From: an uncultured Ruminococcus sp.
Lineage (GTDB): Bacteria; Bacillota; Clostridia; Oscillospirales; Acutalibacteraceae
Reading direction: 5' to 3'
NCBI GenBank assembly: GCA_951800855.1
Contig: CATOLC010000025.1
Coordinates: 1-10,124 of the forward strand
Length of the DNA stretch: 10,124 nt
Shown here: in pieces, positions 6,098-10,124 of the stretch
How positions within the stretch are numbered: position 1 is the stretch's first letter
Layout: each line of letters begins with the position of its first letter
The notes under the pieces: generated by a model
The model's input: the letters and a program-made list of their open reading frames with translations, nothing else
What the model was told of the DNA's origin: nothing
Databases searched by the model: none
Translations under genes and position numbers: made by a program

Positions 6098-7009
6098 ATG
6101 CTGCCATTAATTGTTATATTGTTTTTAATAATCGGTTTTATAGTTATTACAATAAAAACTATAAACGTTGTTCCTCAGGCGCATGCTTTTGTTATAGAGA
6201 AATTCGGTGCATATTTTTGCACTTGGGGAACAGGGCTTCATATTAAAATACCTTTTATTGACAGAATCTCTAAAGTAGTGTCTTTAAAAGAGCAGGTTGT
6301 GGATTTTCCTCCTCAGCCCGTAATAACGAAAGATAACGTTACAATGCAAATAGATACTGTTGTGTATTTTCAGATTACTGACCCGAAACTTTATACTTAC
6401 GGGGTTGAAAGACCGTTATCAGCTATAGAAAATCTGACAGCAACTACTCTTCGGAATATTATCGGAGATCTTGAATTAGACCACACACTGACCTCAAGAG
6501 ATGTAATAAATACTAAAATTAGAGTAATTCTAGATGAGGCAACGGATGCTTGGGGAATTAAAGTAAATCGTGTAGAATTAAAAAATATTCTTCCCCCAAG
6601 GGAGATACAAGATGCTATGGAAAAGCAGATGAAGGCTGAACGTGAACGCCGTGCCAAGATTTTAGAGGCCGAGGGTGAAAAAAGAAGTGAAATTTTAATT
6701 GCTGAAGGGCACAAAGAGGCTGCGATTTTAAATGCCGAAGCGATAAAAGAAGCTAAAATTCGAGAATCTGAAGGAGAAGCCAAAGCCATTTTAGCAGTAC
6801 AAAGGGCTTATGCGGACAGTTTAAAGCTGTTGAATGAGGCAAACCCCAGTGAAAAAGTAATTGCTTTAAGGAGTCTTGAGGCATTTGAGAAGTCTGCCGA
6901 CGGCAAGGCAACTAAGATAATTATTCCATCTGAAATACAATCTTTAGCAGGCATGGCAACTTGTGTAAAAGAGATTTTTGATAATAAAAATTCCCATGAA
7001 AGCAGATAA
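6098..7009 (+). CDS. SPFH/stomatin-like membrane protein (QmcA type)
   Basis: A 303-residue member of the SPFH (stomatin/prohibitin/flotillin/HflK) superfamily, expected to form oligomeric rings at the membrane with NfeD. One N-terminal helix (2-20) anchors it. The SPFH domain spans about 22-185, with VVPQAHAFVIEKFG, GLHIKIPFIDR, the conserved SLKEQVVDFPPQPVITKDNV stretch, and RNIIGDLELDHTLTSRD. A helical stalk follows with four 11-residue repeats (190-233: EAEGEKRSEIL, IAEGHKEAAIL, NAEAIKEAKIR, ESEGEAKAILA). The end (about 234-303) is less conserved. A good AAGGGAG site (6083-6089) lies 8 nt before ATG 6098. It shares its operon with nfeD (18 nt upstream) and tmcAL (5 nt downstream). Names such as QmcA or stomatin-like fit equally well; the exact subfamily is not decided here. 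Confidence 0.94.
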   Translation: MLPLIVILFLIIGFIVITIKTINVVPQAHAFVIEKFGAYFCTWGTGLHIKIPFIDRISKVVSLKEQVVDFPPQPVITKDNVTMQIDTVVYFQITDPKLYTYGVERPLSAIENLTATTLRNIIGDLELDHTLTSRDVINTKIRVILDEATDAWGIKVNRVELKNILPPREIQDAMEKQMKAERERRAKILEAEGEKRSEILIAEGHKEAAILNAEAIKEAKIRESEGEAKAILAVQRAYADSLKLLNEANPSEKVIALRSLEAFEKSADGKATKIIIPSEIQSLAGMATCVKEIFDNKNSHESR

Positions 7010-7014
7010 AAATT

Positions 7015-8217
7015 ATGAATAAAGTCGGTGCAATAATCTGTGAGCTTAATCCTTTGCATTTGGGGCATAAATATTTAATTGATACTGCAAAAGATAGTGG
7101 AATTACTCATTTAATTGGAATAATGAGTGGGGATTTTATTCAAAGAGGAGAACCTGCTATATTATCTAAAGAAACTAGAACGAAAATTGCTCTTTTAAAT
7201 GGATTTGATCTAATTCTGGAGATACCTTCTATATGGGCGATGTCTGTAGCTGAGAAATTTGCTTTGGCTGGAGTTTATATTGCGGAAAATCTAGGTTGTG
7301 TGGATAACTTAATTTTTGGGAGCGAATGTGGTGAACTATCTTTTTTTTACAGAATAAGTGAAGCTATGTTGTCAAGCTCTTTTAATAGAATTGTAAAATC
7401 AAATCTTAATAAAGGCCATGCTTTTGCTATATCAATGGAACTTGCGGTAAAAGAAATTTTAGGAAGGGAATATTCAGATATCCTTCAAACACCTAATAAT
7501 ATTTTAGCACTTGAGTATTTTAAGGCTTTAAAGATTTTAAATTCTAAAATAAAACCCTTTACGCTTAAAAGGGTAGGAGACTATCACTCAAAACAACCTG
7601 AACAGGGCATTTGCAGCTCCTCATATTTAAGGGAAAGTATAAGAAATAGGTATAGTAATTGGAGTAAGTATGTTCCTTATAGCTGTTATGAGATAATTTT
7701 GAATGAAATGAATAGTTGTTTTGCGCCTGTTACTTTAAAATCCTGCGAAATAGCTATACTTTATAAGTTAAGAACTATGTCTGCGACAGATTTTTTATGT
7801 ATTTCTGATGTAAGTGAAGGACTTGAAAACAGAATTGTAAAGGCGGCTTCTTGTGCTATTTCTTTAGAAGATTTAATAACCAAAATATCAACAAAAAGAT
7901 ATACGAAAGCCCGTATAAAAAGAATAATAATGTGTGCTTTTTTAGGGATATTGAAATCGGATCAAGCACAATTTTTACCGTATATAAAAGTTTTGGGAAG
8001 TAATAAAAAAGGAATAGAGATATTGAAATTTGCTAAAAAATTTAGTACAATACCTATAATTTCACGATATTCAGATCAAAAGAAATTAAATGCTAAAGAG
8101 AGATTTATATTTCAAAAAGAGCTTCAGATAAACAGTATTTATAACCTAATGTTTCCTAAAATATTAAGCTCCAACTATTCAGTCAAACAAAAATTCACAT
8201 TATGGAAGGACAGATAA
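7015..8217 (+). CDS. tmcAL: tRNA(Met) cytidine acetate ligase TmcAL
   Basis: TmcAL (formerly YlbM) activates acetate with ATP and forms N4-acetylcytidine at the wobble position of elongator tRNA-Met, a Firmicutes-type enzyme. The 400 residues match family length. The N-terminal nucleotidyltransferase motif is NPLHLGH (12-18; family NPFHNGH). SGDFIQRGEPAI (38-49), FGSECG (101-106), TPNNILALEYFKAL (159-172) and KRVGDYH (185-191) follow, then SSSYLRE (201-207) at the family's SATxIR site. The C-terminal half, from about 215, is the less conserved helical RNA-binding part. The ribosome binding site is weak, and the gene starts 5 nt after the SPFH gene, so translational coupling is likely. folC follows after 1 nt. 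Confidence 0.92.
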   Translation: MNKVGAIICELNPLHLGHKYLIDTAKDSGITHLIGIMSGDFIQRGEPAILSKETRTKIALLNGFDLILEIPSIWAMSVAEKFALAGVYIAENLGCVDNLIFGSECGELSFFYRISEAMLSSSFNRIVKSNLNKGHAFAISMELAVKEILGREYSDILQTPNNILALEYFKALKILNSKIKPFTLKRVGDYHSKQPEQGICSSSYLRESIRNRYSNWSKYVPYSCYEIILNEMNSCFAPVTLKSCEIAILYKLRTMSATDFLCISDVSEGLENRIVKAASCAISLEDLITKISTKRYTKARIKRIIMCAFLGILKSDQAQFLPYIKVLGSNKKGIEILKFAKKFSTIPIISRYSDQKKLNAKERFIFQKELQINSIYNLMFPKILSSNYSVKQKFTLWKDR

Positions 8218-8218
8218 A

Positions 8219-9529
8219 ATGACCAACAAAAATTTTGAAGATATTTTTAACTCTAAATCTCTTTTCGTTCGTTCAGATATAATTAAGGGTTTTCTGTCTG
8301 ATTTATTTAATGCTCCTCAAAATGGCATGAAATTTGTTCATGTTGCAGGAACAAATGGAAAAGGCTCAATATCAACAATGATTTCATCTGTTTTGATGCA
8401 TAGTGGATATAAAACAGGCCTGTTTACTTCTCCATCAGTAACGTCCTTTATGGAAAGAATTAAAGTAAACAATATTCCGATGCCGTTTGAAAAATATAAA
8501 GAAATTCGAAATAAAATTATAGCCTATGGACCCCAATTTATTAAAGATAAATTTTGTATGGAAAAAGGAGTAAGTGAATTTACAGTTGTTACGATAGCGG
8601 CTTTTGAATATTTCAAAAATAATCAATGCGATATTTCGGTATTGGAGGCTGGTATAGGTGGGTTTAAGGATTCAACAAATATAATAGAAAACCCTATGGT
8701 TTCTGTTATTTCGTCTATATCATTTGACCATATGAAAACCTTAGGTAATACTTTGGAGGAAATTGCATTTCAAAAGAGCGGGATTATAAAGCCTCAAAGG
8801 CCGGTTGTAGTGTCTGCAGGTCAGAGCAAAGAAATATATGACGTGATAAGTAAAACGGCCCAAAAAAATTCAAGCGAACTTATAATACCAAACACATCAG
8901 ATATGGAATTGATTTCTTCAGACATAGAAAATGGAACTATATTTAAATACAAAGGAACGAAATTAAAGATTAATCTTTTGGGAGAACATCAGCTTGAAAA
9001 TGCATTAACGGCATTAACGGCAATAGACGTTTTAAAAAGAGAAATGGAAATTCCTGAGGAAGCTATCAAAACTGGAATGGAATCTGCTTTTATTAATGCC
9101 AGATTAGAAATCCTTTGCAAAAATCCTTTGATTATTTTGGATGGGGCACATAATGAGGCAGGGATACACTCTTTAATTTTATTTATAAAAAAATATTTAA
9201 AGAATAAAAATATTATAGGAATTGTAGGAATGTGCAAAGATAAAAATTCCACATCAGAATTTTCTAAAATTGTGCCCCTATTTTCTGAAGTGATTCCTGT
9301 TGAAATTCCAAGGTTTCCGAGAACTATGCCGATAACTAAATTATCTAGTATTGTTTGGAAATTCAGTGATAACGTTAACCCTATTATTGACCCGGAACAG
9401 GCAATAAAGTATGCTATTCAAAAATGCGACCAAGATACCTGCATTTTAATATTCGGTTCGCTGTATTTGGCCCGGAGGATTATCAGGAACCCTAATATAA
9501 TAGATTTGCTAAAACAAAACTCAGAATAA
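8219..9529 (+). CDS. folC: Folylpolyglutamate synthase / dihydrofolate synthase family (FolC)
   Basis: FolC adds glutamate to folates (and in many bacteria to dihydropteroate) using ATP, in the cytoplasm. The 436 residues match the family. The P-loop GTNGKGS is at 44-50, followed by LFTSPSVTSFMERI (68-81), the Mg2+-site region EAGIGGFKDSTN (143-154), ISFDHMKTLG (167-176), and EIAFQKSGIIK (181-191), whose K186 is in the position of the carbamylated lysine. GEHQLENALTAL (255-266), INARLE (292-297) and the ligase signature ILDGAHN (306-312) follow. The usual GGRxDATN motif reads GGFKDSTN, so its Arg is missing, and the residue before RLE is Ala where Gly is usual. These look like divergence, not loss, because the P-loop and DGAHN are intact. 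GGAAGGA (8204-8210) is 8 nt before ATG 8219. It is the last gene of the operon; a convergent gene ends 10 nt away. Confidence 0.93.
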   Translation: MTNKNFEDIFNSKSLFVRSDIIKGFLSDLFNAPQNGMKFVHVAGTNGKGSISTMISSVLMHSGYKTGLFTSPSVTSFMERIKVNNIPMPFEKYKEIRNKIIAYGPQFIKDKFCMEKGVSEFTVVTIAAFEYFKNNQCDISVLEAGIGGFKDSTNIIENPMVSVISSISFDHMKTLGNTLEEIAFQKSGIIKPQRPVVVSAGQSKEIYDVISKTAQKNSSELIIPNTSDMELISSDIENGTIFKYKGTKLKINLLGEHQLENALTALTAIDVLKREMEIPEEAIKTGMESAFINARLEILCKNPLIILDGAHNEAGIHSLILFIKKYLKNKNIIGIVGMCKDKNSTSEFSKIVPLFSEVIPVEIPRFPRTMPITKLSSIVWKFSDNVNPIIDPEQAIKYAIQKCDQDTCILIFGSLYLARRIIRNPNIIDLLKQNSE

Positions 9530-9539
9530 ACAAAAAATT

Positions 9540-10124
9540 CTATTTGTTAGAGGTACGCGAAAAGGTAGACCCATATTCTATAAAGGATTGTACCTCAATG
9601 AGACAGACGCCATCGTTATTTTCTAGAGTCACAATACGAGGACGCTCGGCACCGGAACTCAGAACGGCCACTCCATCCGCGGCGTCACCCCAAGGGTTAC
9701 GCAGGATAAAAAATTGACGGTATTCATTTTTTAAATCCGATTTGAATTTATTAAGAAGTGGTATTACGTTTTTAGTATATAGGTCATGTGTATTAGGCAA
9801 AAGAACCGCACTGTCCACACCATTTTTATTCGCTGTTAGGGCACCCCATATTGCGTAATCATGCTTATCAGGGAGACACGGTGCAAGGGAAGTTTTCAGA
9901 CTGCAGGTGACAGTCTGCCCCCTGCGTATTTTTTCTGCGATTTTACTATAAACCTTATCCGCTGCGTCATCTTCTTGATTACCAGCAGACACATAGATTT
10001 TATGTGATTTTCCTGTAACCAGGGAGAGGAGCATGCTTCTATCGGCGGTCGCGACAGTCTCACCGTTGATTTTAGGTAATTTTTCTGGTGAGACTTTAGA
10101 CCAATAAGTTGCAACAGCTTTTTC
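9540..10124 (-). CDS. Calpain-type (peptidase family C2) cysteine protease domain, C-terminal part; 5' end cut
   Basis: The frame is open to the right edge, so the N-terminus and the catalytic Cys are outside the window; the ATG at 10034 is internal. About 194 residues are visible and align with the second half of calpain protease cores. EKA...INGE...LVTG corresponds to the EKAYAK...GG...LTGG region. A helix (DKVYSKIAEKIRRG) precedes the strand TVTCSL. The catalytic His is in DKHDYAIWGA (codon 9861-9863). The catalytic Asn is in the hallmark LRNPWGD (codon 9696-9698). The end DGVCLIEVQSFIEYGSTF fits calpain's DGEFWMSF.DF. The His-Asn distance is 55 residues, about 30 more than in human calpain 1. 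Hand-counted G+C is 252 of 584 (43%), and six of eight visible Arg codons are CGT or CGC. It converges on folC with 10 nt between stops and no clear terminator. Bacterial relatives include Porphyromonas Tpr. Substrate and activation are unknown. Confidence 0.83.
   Translation of the reverse strand, partial: EKAVATYWSKVSPEKLPKINGETVATADRSMLLSLVTGKSHKIYVSAGNQEDDAADKVYSKIAEKIRRGQTVTCSLKTSLAPCLPDKHDYAIWGALTANKNGVDSAVLLPNTHDLYTKNVIPLLNKFKSDLKNEYRQFFILRNPWGDAADGVAVLSSGAERPRIVTLENNDGVCLIEVQSFIEYGSTFSRTSNK

Noticed and set aside
6397..6789. Reverse-strand frame of about 130 residues, rich in Ser and Ala, opposite the SPFH gene
   Set aside because: It mirrors the repetitive Ala/Glu stalk of the SPFH protein; low complexity with no family match.
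6667..6799. DNA tandem repeat in the SPFH gene
   Set aside because: The 11-residue protein repeats are coiled-coil periodicity; the DNA of the copies is not alike enough to be a nucleotide repeat.
8348..8371. FolC P-loop region as a Mur ligase gene
   Set aside because: The GTNGKGS, TSP...ERI and DGAHN set and the 436-residue length fit FolC, not a Mur ligase.
9527..9548. AACAAA/TTTGTT pairing between the folC and calpain stops as a shared terminator
   Set aside because: Only six A/T-rich pairs with no GC core; no convincing hairpin.
9896..10114. Second reverse-strand frame overlapping the calpain-type gene
   Set aside because: The overlapping frame continues the calpain fold with conserved motifs; this one has none.

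Overview
The window looks like chromosome from a low-GC member of the Bacillota, most likely a clostridial (Eubacteriales/Oscillospirales-type) lineage. The reasons are the AT-rich DNA, strong AAGGAG-type ribosome binding sites, TTG and GTG starts, extended -10 sigma-A promoters, and a Firmicutes gene set: trmK next to a long Nif3/YqfO protein, rqcH, and tmcAL. The species cannot be named from this sequence.

Left part (1-1724). The window opens inside a coiled-coil gene of the family often annotated as 'ATPase' in Clostridia (ends 419). Two single-gene units follow. The first is an orphan 114-residue soluble protein (581-925) with its own extended -10 promoter and a strong 15-bp terminator. 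The second is a 205-residue protein (1107-1724), also with its own promoter: two N-terminal membrane helices, a long charged linker, and a small Cys/His motif at the C-terminus.

Middle part (1815-5368). trmK (tRNA m1A22 methyltransferase), a Nif3/YqfO dinuclear-metal protein (17-nt overlap) and rqcH (13 nt further on) form a compact run. Two of the three act on tRNA modification or ribosome quality control. No clear terminator is visible after rqcH.

Right part (5395-9529). A very good promoter (TTTACA-17-TATAAT with extended -10) drives a 53-residue single-span membrane protein, then nfeD, an SPFH/stomatin-like gene, tmcAL (tRNA-Met cytidine acetate ligase) and folC. Gaps are 9, 18, 5 and 1 nt, so this reads as one operon. 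The first three genes look like a small membrane-domain module and the last two are housekeeping.

Right edge (9540-10124, minus strand). A convergent gene, cut by the window edge, encodes the C-terminal part of a calpain-type (peptidase family C2) cysteine protease domain. Catalytic His and Asn are visible; the catalytic Cys would lie outside the window. Its hand-counted G+C is about 43%, against roughly 27-40% in the stretches of folC I counted. It is the best candidate here for recently acquired accessory DNA.

No tRNA, rRNA, CRISPR array, insertion sequence or phage gene was seen. I found no complete novel defence or mobile system. The least understood items are the calpain-like gene, the 53-residue protein ahead of nfeD, and the 114-residue orphan.
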